A stretch of 64,000 nucleotides of DNA from Flavobacterium aquariorum (GCF_003254745.1 NZ_QKXH01000009.1:108526-172525), one strand, 5' to 3'; numbered from the stretch's first letter, positions 20,348-29,041 are shown. The notes: generated from the letters alone by a model not told the origin. A program made the numbers and translations.

Positions 20348-20734
20348 ATGCGATTTCATACTAGAAAATGGGTAAAACCCGAAGATTTAAACCCCAACGG
20401 AACATTATTTGGCGGAAAATTATTGGCTTGGATTGACGAAGAATTGGCTTTATACACCATTATTCAATTGGAAAACTCCAGAATTGTTACAAAACACATG
20501 TCTGAAATCAATTTTAGAAGTTCTGCACGACAAGGTGATATAATCGAAATTGGAATTGACGTTGTAAAATTTGGACGCAGTTCGATTGAGTTAATATGTG
20601 AAGCCCGAAATATGATGACACGCGAAACAATCATTACTATAGATAGCACTACAATGGTAAATTTAGGCGAAGATGGAAAACCAAAAGCGCACGGTAAAAC
20701 GGAAATTGAGTATGTAAAAGACAGGATAGGTTAG
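20348..20734 (+). CDS. Acyl-CoA thioesterase, YciA-like hotdog protein
   Basis: Single hotdog domain of 128 residues. NPNGTLFGGKLLAWIDEELA contains the conserved asparagine and the GG followed by the catalytic aspartate of the YciA/BACH acyl-CoA thioesterase group; VTKHMSEINFRSSARQGDII and RETIITIDSTTMVNL are also typical. It would hydrolyse acyl-CoAs in the cytoplasm. Single gene; the convergent MscS gene ends 90 bases downstream. Confidence 0.88.
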   Translation: MRFHTRKWVKPEDLNPNGTLFGGKLLAWIDEELALYTIIQLENSRIVTKHMSEINFRSSARQGDIIEIGIDVVKFGRSSIELICEARNMMTRETIITIDSTTMVNLGEDGKPKAHGKTEIEYVKDRIG

Positions 20735-20824
20735 TTTCGGTAAAAAGAAACTAAGATTCTAAGTTGCTGAGATTGCAAATCGATTAAGAATTATCATTGC
20801 TTTATCAATATCCTTTTTGCCTAC

Positions 20825-22081
20825 TTAAGGCTTGACAACATTTTCAGAAGGCATTACAAAAATTTCCAAATCAAAGTAAGAAACCGAAGCAATAATGTGG
20901 TCAAAAATATCCGATTGAATATATTCGTAATTTTCAAAACGTTTATCTTTTGAAAAGGCATATATTTCTAGAGGTATGCCGTAGGGAGTAGGCTGCAATT
21001 GACGACAAAGCATCAACATATCTTTATTTAATCCAGGATATTGATGAAGATATTGAGTGATATATTTTCGAAATAAACCTAAATTAGTCAAGTTACGACC
21101 ATTTATAGCCAGGCTTTTATCAATTTCATGCCCACTATTATAGTTGTCTATCTCAGTTTTTCGCGCATCAATATAGGCGCTCAAAAGATTTATTTTCTTT
21201 AAATCAACAAGCTCCTGATCTTCCAGAAAGCGAATACTATTGGCTTTGATAATAATGTGTCGCTTGATACGTCTTCCATCAGAATTTAGCATTCCTCGCC
21301 AGTTTTGAAAAGAGTCGGAACTCAAACTATAGGTCGGAATCGTAGTGGTGGTATTGTCAAAATTTCGAACTTTTACCGTTGCCAAGTTAATTTCTATCAC
21401 ATCTCCATCGGCACCATAACGATCCATCGTAATCCAGTCACCAATACGCACCATGTCATTTATTGCCACTTGGACACTTGCCACAAAACCCAAAATGGTA
21501 TCTCTAAAGATTAAGATAATCACGGCCGATACGGCCCCCAAGATAGTCAACAATTCCTTTTGGTCAATGTCAAACAGTTTAGAAATAATTAATGCAATCC
21601 CAAACATCCATAGTACAATCATTATAACCTGAATGAAACTGTCAATCGGTTTGTCACTATATCTTGGAATCAATTTCAAATAATCGCGCAGCGAATTAAA
21701 AACGGTTCGGATAATCCATAAAATCAGTAAAACAATATAGACACCCACGGTTTTTCCGAAAATACTTTCCCAATATTCAAATTTATCTAGAATTACCGGA
21801 ACCGATTTGTAGACAAAAAACAAAGGAACCAAATAAGCAATATACTTAGCTGTTTTATTGCTTACCAATAAATCGTCAAATCTAGTTCTGGTTCTTTGGG
21901 CGACAATGGCCATTATGGTAACCAATATAAAACGGAATACCACATATAACCCGTAAGCCAAAAAACAAAGCAAAATAGTATTGAAAAACAAACTCAAATA
22001 AGTAGATGCAGTTCTGCTCATTCCCCAATGTCTAAAAATAGGGTAGAGGAATTCAAAAATGAATTGAATGAGTTTGTCCAT
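20825..22081 (-). CDS. MscS family mechanosensitive channel
   Basis: 418-residue inner-membrane protein with five to six hydrophobic segments in the first 220 residues, then the MscS pore and beta domain: ELLTILGAVSAVIILIFRDT, followed by ILGFVASVQVAINDMVRIGD and GDVIEINLATVKVRNFDNTT. The pore helix is close to the MscM/YbdG type, and the C-terminal domain is longer than in MscS. Likely role: release of solutes on osmotic down-shock. The DUF3817 gene ends 4 bases upstream, so the two form one unit. Confidence 0.9.
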   Translation of the reverse strand: MDKLIQFIFEFLYPIFRHWGMSRTASTYLSLFFNTILLCFLAYGLYVVFRFILVTIMAIVAQRTRTRFDDLLVSNKTAKYIAYLVPLFFVYKSVPVILDKFEYWESIFGKTVGVYIVLLILWIIRTVFNSLRDYLKLIPRYSDKPIDSFIQVIMIVLWMFGIALIISKLFDIDQKELLTILGAVSAVIILIFRDTILGFVASVQVAINDMVRIGDWITMDRYGADGDVIEINLATVKVRNFDNTTTTIPTYSLSSDSFQNWRGMLNSDGRRIKRHIIIKANSIRFLEDQELVDLKKINLLSAYIDARKTEIDNYNSGHEIDKSLAINGRNLTNLGLFRKYITQYLHQYPGLNKDMLMLCRQLQPTPYGIPLEIYAFSKDKRFENYEYIQSDIFDHIIASVSYFDLEIFVMPSENVVKP

Positions 22082-22085
22082 AATT

Positions 22086-22361
22086 TTACAAGTATTTTTT
22101 TTCTATATAAAAGGTACCAAATGGAACTAATGAAGCAACCAGTATGACACCAAAGACTTTAAAATTCCAATTTTGTGCCTTTTTTAATAAAAAAGCCAAT
22201 AAAACGTAACCGATAAATAGCACACCATGTGTCATTCCCAATGGACGCAATATCGTATGATAAAGTTCGGGATTATTTATTTTAATAAAGAGCATATTCG
22301 AAAATAGAACCAAATAAGAGATACCTTCTAAAATGGCAGTAACCTTGAAAATTTTAAGCAT
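22086..22361 (-). CDS. DUF3817 family membrane protein
   Basis: 91-residue protein with three predicted membrane helices. MLKIFKVTAILEGISYLVLF and the later LRPLGMTHGVLFIGYVLLAF are the hallmarks of DUF3817 (YdzA-like) proteins. I start at the ATG at 22361; an in-frame TTG six codons upstream is less likely. A TAATTTTG box on the minus strand (22397-22390) sits about 29 bases before the start and could be the -7 element. Co-transcribed with the MscS gene. Function unknown. Confidence 0.82.
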   Translation of the reverse strand: MLKIFKVTAILEGISYLVLFSNMLFIKINNPELYHTILRPLGMTHGVLFIGYVLLAFLLKKAQNWNFKVFGVILVASLVPFGTFYIEKKYL

Positions 22362-22413
22362 TAGTAGTTGTTTTTGCAATTATAAGCGGCAAAATTAGTC
22401 AATATCAATCATT

Positions 22414-22448
22414 ATTGATGTATTCATTAGAAAACTAAATTACTTTTG
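22414..22448 (+). promoter_or_regulatory. Bacteroidota-type promoter for the DUF6155 gene
   Basis: ATTG at 22414-22417 and TACTTTTG at 22441-22448 (TAnnTTTG), 23 bases apart, fit the Bacteroidota sigma-A pattern. The start codon is 18 bases downstream. Pattern match only. Confidence 0.5.
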
Positions 22449-22466
22449 TATTCTTAAACTTTGAAA

Positions 22467-22994
22467 ATGAGCAAGCGAGATTTAAAAAAATATTTGAATG
22501 AACTTACTAAAGAACAATTAGAAGAGCAAATTCTTGAATTGTATGAAAAATTCCCTCCCGTAAAAGTGTATTACAATTTTGTTTTCAATCCAAAAGAGGA
22601 AACCTTGTTACAGGAATGCAAACTCAAAATCTCTCATGAATATTTTCCGTTGCAAACCAAAGGCAAAAGAAAAAAACCAAAAATGAGACGCTCGGTAGCT
22701 CAAAAATACATCAAGCATTTTATTTTATTGGGCGTAGATCCCTTTGTTATTGCCGATGTAATGCTCTATAACATTGAAATCGCCCAGACTTTCTCTGCAG
22801 AGAACCTAGTAAAACAGGAATTATTCTACAAAAGCATGTTCAATTCATTCGAACAAGCCTTGAAATTCATTATTTCAAATGGAATTATCAGTGAATTTAA
22901 AAACCGACTAATTGCCATTTGCGAAGAAGCATCAAATCAAAAATGGATGAATACCACTGATTTCAAAACAAATATTGAACTTTTGGAAGACTAA
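22467..22994 (+). CDS. DUF6155 family protein
   Basis: 175-residue soluble, helical protein. The N-terminus MSKRDLKKYLNELTKEQLEE and the basic segment KGKRKKPKMRRSVAQKYIKH followed by FILLGVDPFVIADVMLYNIE are what I recognise as the DUF6155 family, common in Bacteroidota and some Firmicutes. Function is unknown. The ATG at 22467 was chosen over a TTG two codons earlier. It has its own promoter-like sequence and appears monocistronic. Confidence 0.8.
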   Translation: MSKRDLKKYLNELTKEQLEEQILELYEKFPPVKVYYNFVFNPKEETLLQECKLKISHEYFPLQTKGKRKKPKMRRSVAQKYIKHFILLGVDPFVIADVMLYNIEIAQTFSAENLVKQELFYKSMFNSFEQALKFIISNGIISEFKNRLIAICEEASNQKWMNTTDFKTNIELLED

Positions 22995-23048
22995 GAACCC
23001 CATTTGTAATCGATTTTAATTAATCCGTCCTATATATTTTTAAAAAAA

Positions 23049-23083
23049 ATTGGCCGAATAACTGTTTTTTAGGCGTATTTTTG
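23049..23083 (+). promoter_or_regulatory. Bacteroidota-type promoter for the DEAH helicase gene
   Basis: ATTG at 23049-23052 and TATTTTTG at 23076-23083, 23 bases apart, 20 bases upstream of the ATG at 23104. Confidence 0.5.
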
Positions 23084-23103
23084 CAAAAATCGAAAAATAT
23101 ACA

Positions 23104-24642
23104 ATGCATCAAGAGAGTTTAGAAATTGAAATCGAAGCCAAAAAAGAACTTTACGCTTACCAACAAGGAGACATTGACGCCATATTTGAGCGTATAGACA
23201 ATGCCCCTGCACAACATCATTTATTATACCAATTGCCTACTGGTGGAGGAAAAACAGTTATTTTTTCTGAGATCGTTCGCCGTTATTTGTCACAACACAA
23301 CAAAAAAGTGGTAGTGCTAACGCACCGTATCGAGTTGTGTAAGCAAACTTCAAAAATGTTAAAAGGTTTTGACGTAAAAAACAAAATCATCAATAGTAAA
23401 GTAAAAGAACTTCCAGACCAAAATGATTACTCTTGTTTTGTGGCAATGGTCGAGACTTTGAAAAACCGTATCAATGACGAAAAACTACATTTAGACAATA
23501 TTGGTTTAGTTATTATCGATGAGGCGCATTACAATTCCTTCCGAAAATTATTGAAATCTTTCAAAAATGCATTCATCCTTGGAGTAACTGCTACTCCTTT
23601 GAGTTCAAACATAAAATTACCAATGCACCAAAGCTATGATGAACTAATCGTGGGAGACACCATTAGCTCATTAATAGAAAACGGTTTTTTGGCAAAAGCC
23701 GTTACCTATAGTTATGATGTTGGATTGACATCCTTAAAGGTAGGTATCAACGGAGATTATACCGTGAAATCTTCCGATGATTTGTATACCAATATGGCCA
23801 TGCAAGAAAAATTATTGCATGCGTATACCGAAAAATCTTTAGGCAAAAAAACCTTGATTTTCAACAACGGAATCAACACATCTTTATATGTTTATGAGAC
23901 TTTCAGGGAAGCAGGCTACGGTATTCGCCACTTGGATAACACCAGCAGCAACGAAGAACGAAAAGAAATTCTGCATTGGTTCAAGCACACGCCGGATGCG
24001 ATTCTAACTTCAGTAGGGATTCTTACAACAGGTTTTGATGAACCTACCGTTGAAACCATTATTTTGAACAGAGCAACCAAATCGCTAACATTATATTTCC
24101 AAATGATAGGTCGTGGTTCCCGAAAATTACCTGGTAAAGACGAATTCAATGTAATCGATTTAGGAAATAATGCCGCCCGTTTCGGACTCTGGAGCGATCC
24201 CGTGAACTGGCAGCATATCTTTAAATCTCCTGAGTTTTACTTAGAGAATTTAAGAGATGACAGCGAAATTGAGACGCATTTCAAATATTCGATGCCACCA
24301 GAATTGCGTGCCAAATTCAGCAAAACTGCCGATGTAACTTTTGATGTAGATGAAGAACACAAACTCGCTATAGCTCAGAACTTAAGATCCAAAGTAGTTT
24401 TAGAAAAATCAATTGACCAACACGCCGCCATGTGTGTGGACAATACCGAAGAATTACAGGAAGCCAAAGCACTTTCAAAAGAATTGGAAGCCGATATCGA
24501 ATACCGCGTAAAACGTTTTTCAAAATGCCTTAGTCAATGTAGCAAGAACTACAGAGAATGGCTGATGGACGATTATAAACTTAAAATGACCTTGTTAATC
24601 GGTAAAAAATACCGTGAAAAAGTCATGAACGAACTCGATTAA
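23104..24642 (+). CDS. DEAD/DEAH box helicase (SSL2/UvrB-like SF2)
   Basis: Superfamily 2 helicase of 512 residues. Walker A is YQLPTGGGKTVIF near residue 45, Walker B VIIDEAHYNSF near 138, motif III GVTATPLS near 161, and motif VI QMIGRGSRKL near 335. The C-terminal 120 residues are family-specific and include CSKNYREWLMDDYK. It acts on nucleic acid in the cytoplasm; the substrate is unknown. Domain architecture matches the SSL2-like helicases widespread in Flavobacteriia and is not part of a visible defence or restriction locus. Confidence 0.88.
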   Translation: MHQESLEIEIEAKKELYAYQQGDIDAIFERIDNAPAQHHLLYQLPTGGGKTVIFSEIVRRYLSQHNKKVVVLTHRIELCKQTSKMLKGFDVKNKIINSKVKELPDQNDYSCFVAMVETLKNRINDEKLHLDNIGLVIIDEAHYNSFRKLLKSFKNAFILGVTATPLSSNIKLPMHQSYDELIVGDTISSLIENGFLAKAVTYSYDVGLTSLKVGINGDYTVKSSDDLYTNMAMQEKLLHAYTEKSLGKKTLIFNNGINTSLYVYETFREAGYGIRHLDNTSSNEERKEILHWFKHTPDAILTSVGILTTGFDEPTVETIILNRATKSLTLYFQMIGRGSRKLPGKDEFNVIDLGNNAARFGLWSDPVNWQHIFKSPEFYLENLRDDSEIETHFKYSMPPELRAKFSKTADVTFDVDEEHKLAIAQNLRSKVVLEKSIDQHAAMCVDNTEELQEAKALSKELEADIEYRVKRFSKCLSQCSKNYREWLMDDYKLKMTLLIGKKYREKVMNELD

Positions 24643-24662
24643 TAAAACATCAAATTTCAACG

Positions 24663-24687
24663 TAGAGACGCAAGCAATGTGTCTCTA
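24663..24687 (+). terminator. Terminator hairpin after the DEAH helicase
   Basis: TAGAGACGCA (24663-24672) pairs with TGTGTCTCTA (24678-24687) with one G-T pair, followed by TTTTG. It lies 20 bases after the helicase stop codon. Confidence 0.65.
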
Positions 24688-24712
24688 TTTTGATTTATAT
24701 AAATAATTTTCA

Positions 24713-24789
24713 GGAGCTATTCCGGCTGTCCGTTGCAATCTTATAAGCCGAACCCCGGCTCATAAGGATTTTCACTGCCATCCGGGCTA
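24713..24789. ncRNA. Structured RNA element, copy A (possibly Flavo-1-like)
   Basis: A 77-base element that aligns end to end with 58070-58155 read on the opposite strand. Conserved parts are GGAGCT, TCCGNT and ATCTT on the left and AAGGAT and GGGCTA on the right. The outer stem is AGC plus CCGG pairing with CCGG plus GCT, with a bulge of four to five pyrimidines; the central hairpin has CTTAT and AGCCG pairing with CGGCT and ATAAG (24740-24766). In copy B the same positions pair with different bases. The RNA strand is uncertain: the minus-strand version has purine-rich loops, as RNAs often do. It ends 51 bases before the DEAD-box helicase gene. It may be the Flavo-1 motif, which I cannot verify. 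Confidence 0.6.
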
Positions 24790-24840
24790 AAACAACATTC
24801 TGCTATTCAAGAGCATTTTACAATAAAAAAAACAAAAAGT

Positions 24841-26175
24841 ATGTCAACACAATTCTCAGATTTAGGAGTTTCAAAAGGTACACTAAAAGCGATTACCGAA
24901 ATGGGAATTGTAACCCCAACCGAAATTCAGCAAAAAACCATTCCGTTATTGTTAGCAAACACTACCGATATTGTGGGGCTTGCCAAAACAGGAACGGGAA
25001 AAACCGCTGCTTTTGGATTACCTTTATTACAATTGATAGACACGAATGTTGCTGCTGTTCAAGCCGTAATCCTGGTGCCTACAAGAGAATTGGGACAACA
25101 AATTTTCAATAATCTGGAAAGTTATGCCAAGTATCTTCCTGAAGTTTCAATAGCAGCCGTTTGTGGTGGAATCCCAATTAAACCGCAAATTGAAAGATTA
25201 AAAACTCCAACGCATATCGTCGTGGCAACACCTGGTCGTTTGATCGATTTGTTGCAACGAAAAGCCATAAGCCTAAAAGAAACCAAATTTCTGGTTCTCG
25301 ACGAAGCCGATGAAATGGTATCTATTCTTAAAGAAGCTTTGGACGAAATCATAACCGAATTACCCAAAACATACAGAACCTTTTTGTTTTCGGCGACTAT
25401 GCCTGGAACGATTAAGCAGTTAATCCAGAATTACCTAAACAAAAACGTAGTGACGATAAGCGCCAGTATGGAAACTGTCGGTAATCAAGGTATTGACCAC
25501 AACTATATTGTGGTAGATCCTATAGAAAAACTGGATGTTTTAATGCATTTCCTGAATTCCAAAGATGGCGAACGCGGTATTATCTTTTGTAAAACCAAAG
25601 CTGCTGTTAACAAACTGGCAAAAAACTTGGCAATCAACAGATTTTCATCAGGAGCATTACACGGAAGTTTGTCACAGGGAATCCGTGACCGAATCATGGA
25701 GCAATTTCGTGAGGGACACATCAATATTTTGGTGGCTACCGATTTGGCCGCTAGGGGAATTGACGTAAAAGAAATCTCTTATGTAGTCAATTATCACTTG
25801 CCGGATGTCTATGAAGTATACGTTCACCGTAGCGGAAGAACGGCTAGGGCAGGGGCCAAAGGACTTTCTTTGACCGTTTTGCAACCTGAAGAAGTAGCTG
25901 AAATTGCCGATTTCGAAAGAGAATTGGGAATCCAGTTTACCAAATACAAAAAACCATCTGTTGCGAGTATTGAAGAGAACAACACGCTTTTATGGGCGAA
26001 GCAAATCTTCAAAACCAAACCGAATCACGACGTGGATGCCGAATTAAAAACAAAAATAAAAACCATTTTTCATCATCTGACCAAAGATGAATTGATCGAA
26101 AAATTGTTGGCCAATTATTTGTTGCAAAACAAAACTGAAATTGCGGAAAAGCCTGTTAAAAAATTCAAAAACTAA
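24841..26175 (+). CDS. DEAD-box RNA helicase
   Basis: ATP-dependent RNA helicase of the DeaD/RhlE type, 444 residues. Q motif MGIVTPTEIQQKTIP, Walker A GLAKTGTGKTAAFGLPL near residue 45, DEAD box VLDEADEMVS near 152, SAT motif FLFSATMPG near 183, and motif VI HRSGRTARAG near 332. The C-terminal extension is about 75 residues and lacks an obvious RNA-binding domain. Typical roles are cold-shock RNA unwinding and ribosome assembly. The structured element at 24713-24789 lies in its upstream region, which is worth testing for regulation. Confidence 0.93.
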   Translation: MSTQFSDLGVSKGTLKAITEMGIVTPTEIQQKTIPLLLANTTDIVGLAKTGTGKTAAFGLPLLQLIDTNVAAVQAVILVPTRELGQQIFNNLESYAKYLPEVSIAAVCGGIPIKPQIERLKTPTHIVVATPGRLIDLLQRKAISLKETKFLVLDEADEMVSILKEALDEIITELPKTYRTFLFSATMPGTIKQLIQNYLNKNVVTISASMETVGNQGIDHNYIVVDPIEKLDVLMHFLNSKDGERGIIFCKTKAAVNKLAKNLAINRFSSGALHGSLSQGIRDRIMEQFREGHINILVATDLAARGIDVKEISYVVNYHLPDVYEVYVHRSGRTARAGAKGLSLTVLQPEEVAEIADFERELGIQFTKYKKPSVASIEENNTLLWAKQIFKTKPNHDVDAELKTKIKTIFHHLTKDELIEKLLANYLLQNKTEIAEKPVKKFKN

Positions 26176-26231
26176 TTACTTATAAGTTTTTCCTCCTAAT
26201 ATAAATTGTACTTTTATAGTCATAGTAAGTT

Positions 26232-26339
26232 ATTAGTGACTAGTAATTAGTGATTAGCTTTTTTATAGTTTTATCTCCTGCTGACTAATCACTAATTACT
26301 AACAGCTAATCACTAATTACTAACAGCTAATCACTAATA
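26232..26339. repeat. AT-rich tandem and inverted repeats between helicase and ndh
   Basis: A 21-base unit starting CTAATCACTAATTACTAA occurs at 26285-26305 and 26306-26326 with a partial third copy to 26339. Upstream, 26241-26257 (TAGTAATTAGTGATTAG) is the exact complement of the first 17 bases of either unit, so two alternative long hairpins can form. No T-tract follows. Confidence 0.75.
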
Positions 26340-26348
26340 AAAGTCAAT

Positions 26349-27620
26349 ATGCAAATAGTAATAATAGGTGGAGGTTTCGCCGGCATTAATTTAGCCAAAG
26401 AACTCACCAACCACAAAGGAATTGAAGTAACCCTTGTTGACAAAAACAATTATAATTTCTTTCCGCCACTCATCTATCAGGTTGCCACAGGCTTTTTGGA
26501 ACCTTCAAGCATCAGTTATCCTTTCCGAAAGTTTTTTGCAGGCAAAAAGAACCTTCAGTTTCGTTTGGGCGAATTACAAAAAGTAATTCCTGCCGAAAAC
26601 AAAATAATCCTCAATAATGGCGAATTGCATTACGACCACTTGGTTTTTGCAACAGGAGCCGAAACCAGTTATTTCGGAATGGAAAATGTCAAGAAAAATG
26701 CCATCCCGATGAAAACCCTCAATGATGCCATCGAAATGCGCAATGCCTTATTGAAAAACCTGGAAAAAGCTGCCATTTGCAAAGACATACACGAACGCAG
26801 AAAGCATTTGACCATTGTCGTAGTTGGAGGAGGCCCAACAGGAGTGGAAGTTTCCGGAATGTTTGCCGAGATGCGAAAAAACATTTTACTCAAAGAATAC
26901 CCCGAATTACAAACCTCCGCCAGTAATATATATTTGGTCGATGGGGGAGATGCACTGTTATCGCCTATGAGCTTGGAGTCGCAAGCGGATACGCTCGAAG
27001 CAGTGACGCAACTTGGAGTAGTCGTAAAACTAAACACTCGTGTCGTGGATTACAAAGACGATACCGTTTTCTTTGCCGATGGAAAAACCATTCAAACCAA
27101 AAACTTAATTTGGGCGGCAGGAGTTTCTGCAAGAGAATTTGAAGGAATCCCGACAGAAAGCTACGGTCGTGGCAAACGAATGGCAACCGATGCTTTTAAC
27201 AAAGTAAACGCTACCGAAAATATCTATGCCATTGGTGATACCTGCATCCAACTCAATGATGTCGATTTCCCGGGAGGTCACCCACAAGTGGCGCAAGTGG
27301 CAATCCAACAAGGATTAAACCTCGCCGAAAACTTCAAACGAATGGTTCAAAACAAACCATTAAAACCCTTCAAATACAATGACAAAGGCTCAATGGCGAT
27401 CATTGGAAAAAACAAAGCCGTTGTCGATTTACCAAAACCAAAAATGCATTTCAAAGGCTTTTTCGCTTGGATGATTTGGTTATTCGTTCACCTAATATCC
27501 TTGATAACCTACCGCAATAGATTAAATACTTTTTACCATTGGATGATTGCTTATTTTTCAAAAGACCAATCGTTACGGATGATTATCAGACCAGAGAAGA
27601 GAACGAAAGGGGAGGCTTAG
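26349..27620 (+). CDS. ndh: Type II NADH:quinone oxidoreductase
   Basis: Single-subunit, non-proton-pumping NADH dehydrogenase feeding electrons to menaquinone. 423 residues with two dinucleotide-binding motifs: VIIGGGFAGINLAKEL at the start (FAD) and VVVGGGPTGVEVSGMFAEM near residue 160 (NADH). NIYAIGDTC near 293 is the second FAD motif, and GGHPQVAQVAIQQG follows. The C-terminal WMIWLFVHLISLITYRNRL is the hydrophobic membrane-anchoring segment. The window also carries menaquinone synthesis genes at 55.7-63 kb. Monocistronic. Confidence 0.92.
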   Translation: MQIVIIGGGFAGINLAKELTNHKGIEVTLVDKNNYNFFPPLIYQVATGFLEPSSISYPFRKFFAGKKNLQFRLGELQKVIPAENKIILNNGELHYDHLVFATGAETSYFGMENVKKNAIPMKTLNDAIEMRNALLKNLEKAAICKDIHERRKHLTIVVVGGGPTGVEVSGMFAEMRKNILLKEYPELQTSASNIYLVDGGDALLSPMSLESQADTLEAVTQLGVVVKLNTRVVDYKDDTVFFADGKTIQTKNLIWAAGVSAREFEGIPTESYGRGKRMATDAFNKVNATENIYAIGDTCIQLNDVDFPGGHPQVAQVAIQQGLNLAENFKRMVQNKPLKPFKYNDKGSMAIIGKNKAVVDLPKPKMHFKGFFAWMIWLFVHLISLITYRNRLNTFYHWMIAYFSKDQSLRMIIRPEKRTKGEA

Positions 27621-27731
27621 TTCCAAAATAGTTTTTACTATGAAACAAGTTGAAAACACCTTTATTCCAACTAGAGAAATAATTAAAAGTTATAATTAAA
27701 ATAGGTATTTTTAATCCTTAATCGAAAAACT

Positions 27732-28382
27732 ATGAAAGAAGAGGCAATAAAATTTATTACTGAAATAATAAAACCATGGGAAGAACTAAATATAAAATTC
27801 TCAACAATTGTGTCAATGAATCCTAATATAAATGATTTTATAACTTCTGCAAATGGACTGACTTTAGCAATTAAACACATGCCTGAGAATGTTTTACAAG
27901 CTGACCCAAATCAGTTAGCCAAAGAAAATAGGGCGTATGAAATAATTCATGACTTAGGCGATTCTATTAAGCATGGACAATTAAGAAGGCAAGCAAGACA
28001 ATGTTCAATAAGCGTCTCAACAATGTTTGAAAGAAGTCCCAATGCAACGTTTAGATTTTTACGAAATAGAATTACAATTATGCATAATACTTACGGTAAA
28101 ATTGATTTTATGGAATGTGCAATAGAAGCTTCAAAATTTGTTGCAGAAAAACTAGATGTTCGAACAAATTGGAATCCGCAAATAATTAACCGTAACGGAG
28201 AATTTTCTAATGAAATTAGTATTCATGCTAGTTCTGAAAATCAAGTATATTGGACTGGTAACGCTTTAGAATTTGTTGAATTTGATGGAGATGGAAATTA
28301 TAAAAATGTAGATATGAACGGACAAGTATTATTTAGTTTGACTATAGATGATAATTTAAGTATAGGTGAAATAATAAAATAA
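27732..28382 (+). CDS. Hypothetical protein with a possible HEPN-like motif
   Basis: 216-residue soluble protein that I do not recognise. The first 140 residues look helical; IIHDLGDSIKHGQLRRQARQ and FRFLRNRITIMHNTYGKIDF include RNRITIMH, an R-polar-x(5)-H pattern resembling the RNase motif of HEPN proteins. The C-terminal third, from NRNGEFSNEI, looks beta-rich. No signal peptide. It opens an accessory stretch and is followed at once by a palindromic repeat. The HEPN suggestion is weak and there is no nucleotidyltransferase partner next to it. Confidence 0.6.
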   Translation: MKEEAIKFITEIIKPWEELNIKFSTIVSMNPNINDFITSANGLTLAIKHMPENVLQADPNQLAKENRAYEIIHDLGDSIKHGQLRRQARQCSISVSTMFERSPNATFRFLRNRITIMHNTYGKIDFMECAIEASKFVAEKLDVRTNWNPQIINRNGEFSNEISIHASSENQVYWTGNALEFVEFDGDGNYKNVDMNGQVLFSLTIDDNLSIGEIIK

Positions 28383-28386
28383 ATGA

Positions 28387-28428
28387 AACCCAATAGCGCG
28401 GATTTACAATCCGTGCCCACAAAGTAAA
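28387..28428 (+). repeat. REP-like palindromic repeat, copy 1
   Basis: AATAGCGCGGATTTACAATC then CGTGCCC and ACAAAGTAAA. The core CGGATT-TAC-AATCCG (28399-28413) is a palindrome. It starts 4 bases after the stop codon of the preceding gene. Same family as the copies at 29043, 29935, 31867, 33385 and 34961. Confidence 0.85.
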
Positions 28429-28462
28429 CACGCTGATTACCACAACGTAATCTTGAAATTGC

Positions 28463-29041
28463 ATGAAAATCGACACTAAAGAAATACTCGAAAATTCAGT
28501 GAATTTTTCCATTTTATTACAAGATAAACTGGCAAAGTCAAATCTTCAGCATCATAAACAAATTGTCTTTCACTCTAGTAACTTTAGAAATAGCCCGACT
28601 TTAAAGTCCCATAGCAATGAATTAGAGAAAAGTGAAATTCCGATTATATATATAATTCGAGTTAAAGATAAAAACACAGCTAAAGTTCTTATTGAAAAAT
28701 TTCTCAGATTTTCAAAAGAAAACAAACTGAAAGTCAAAAATGTTGACCGCGTAAATGTCTCAAGATTTAATGGCGAAAAATCAAATGTGTTATATGTTGG
28801 GAGCTCAACAACAGATTTTGTAACCAGAATTAAAAATCATTTAGGAGTTTTAAAAAATAGAGTTTACAGTTTACATTTATCAAAATGGGATGAAAACTTC
28901 AATTATGAAATAGTCATCGATATATTTAAAGTGAAATCATTAGATAAAAACGAAGTTATTGAAAGATTTGTAGTTGAAATTATTGAACAACAAATTTGGG
29001 AAAAACTTCAACCAATATTTGGAAAAAAAAGTGGACTATAG
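28463..29041 (+). CDS. GIY-YIG superfamily protein
   Basis: 192 residues, no signal peptide. The second half has the GIY-YIG nuclease pattern: IPIIYIIRV near residue 72, then NVLYVGSSTTDFVTRIKNHL near 110 (second tyrosine, then the arginine of the R..H.. helix), and a late glutamate in NEVIERFVVEIIEQQ. The first 60 residues are unfamiliar. Stand-alone members occur as homing-type or repair nucleases or as accessory parts of mobile loci; nothing here identifies the target. It sits between two copies of the palindromic repeat. Confidence 0.7.
   Translation: MKIDTKEILENSVNFSILLQDKLAKSNLQHHKQIVFHSSNFRNSPTLKSHSNELEKSEIPIIYIIRVKDKNTAKVLIEKFLRFSKENKLKVKNVDRVNVSRFNGEKSNVLYVGSSTTDFVTRIKNHLGVLKNRVYSLHLSKWDENFNYEIVIDIFKVKSLDKNEVIERFVVEIIEQQIWEKLQPIFGKKSGL

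Noticed and set aside
27640..27699. A 19-codon frame starting MKQVENTF after ndh.
   Set aside because: Too short and without support from spacing, conservation or context.
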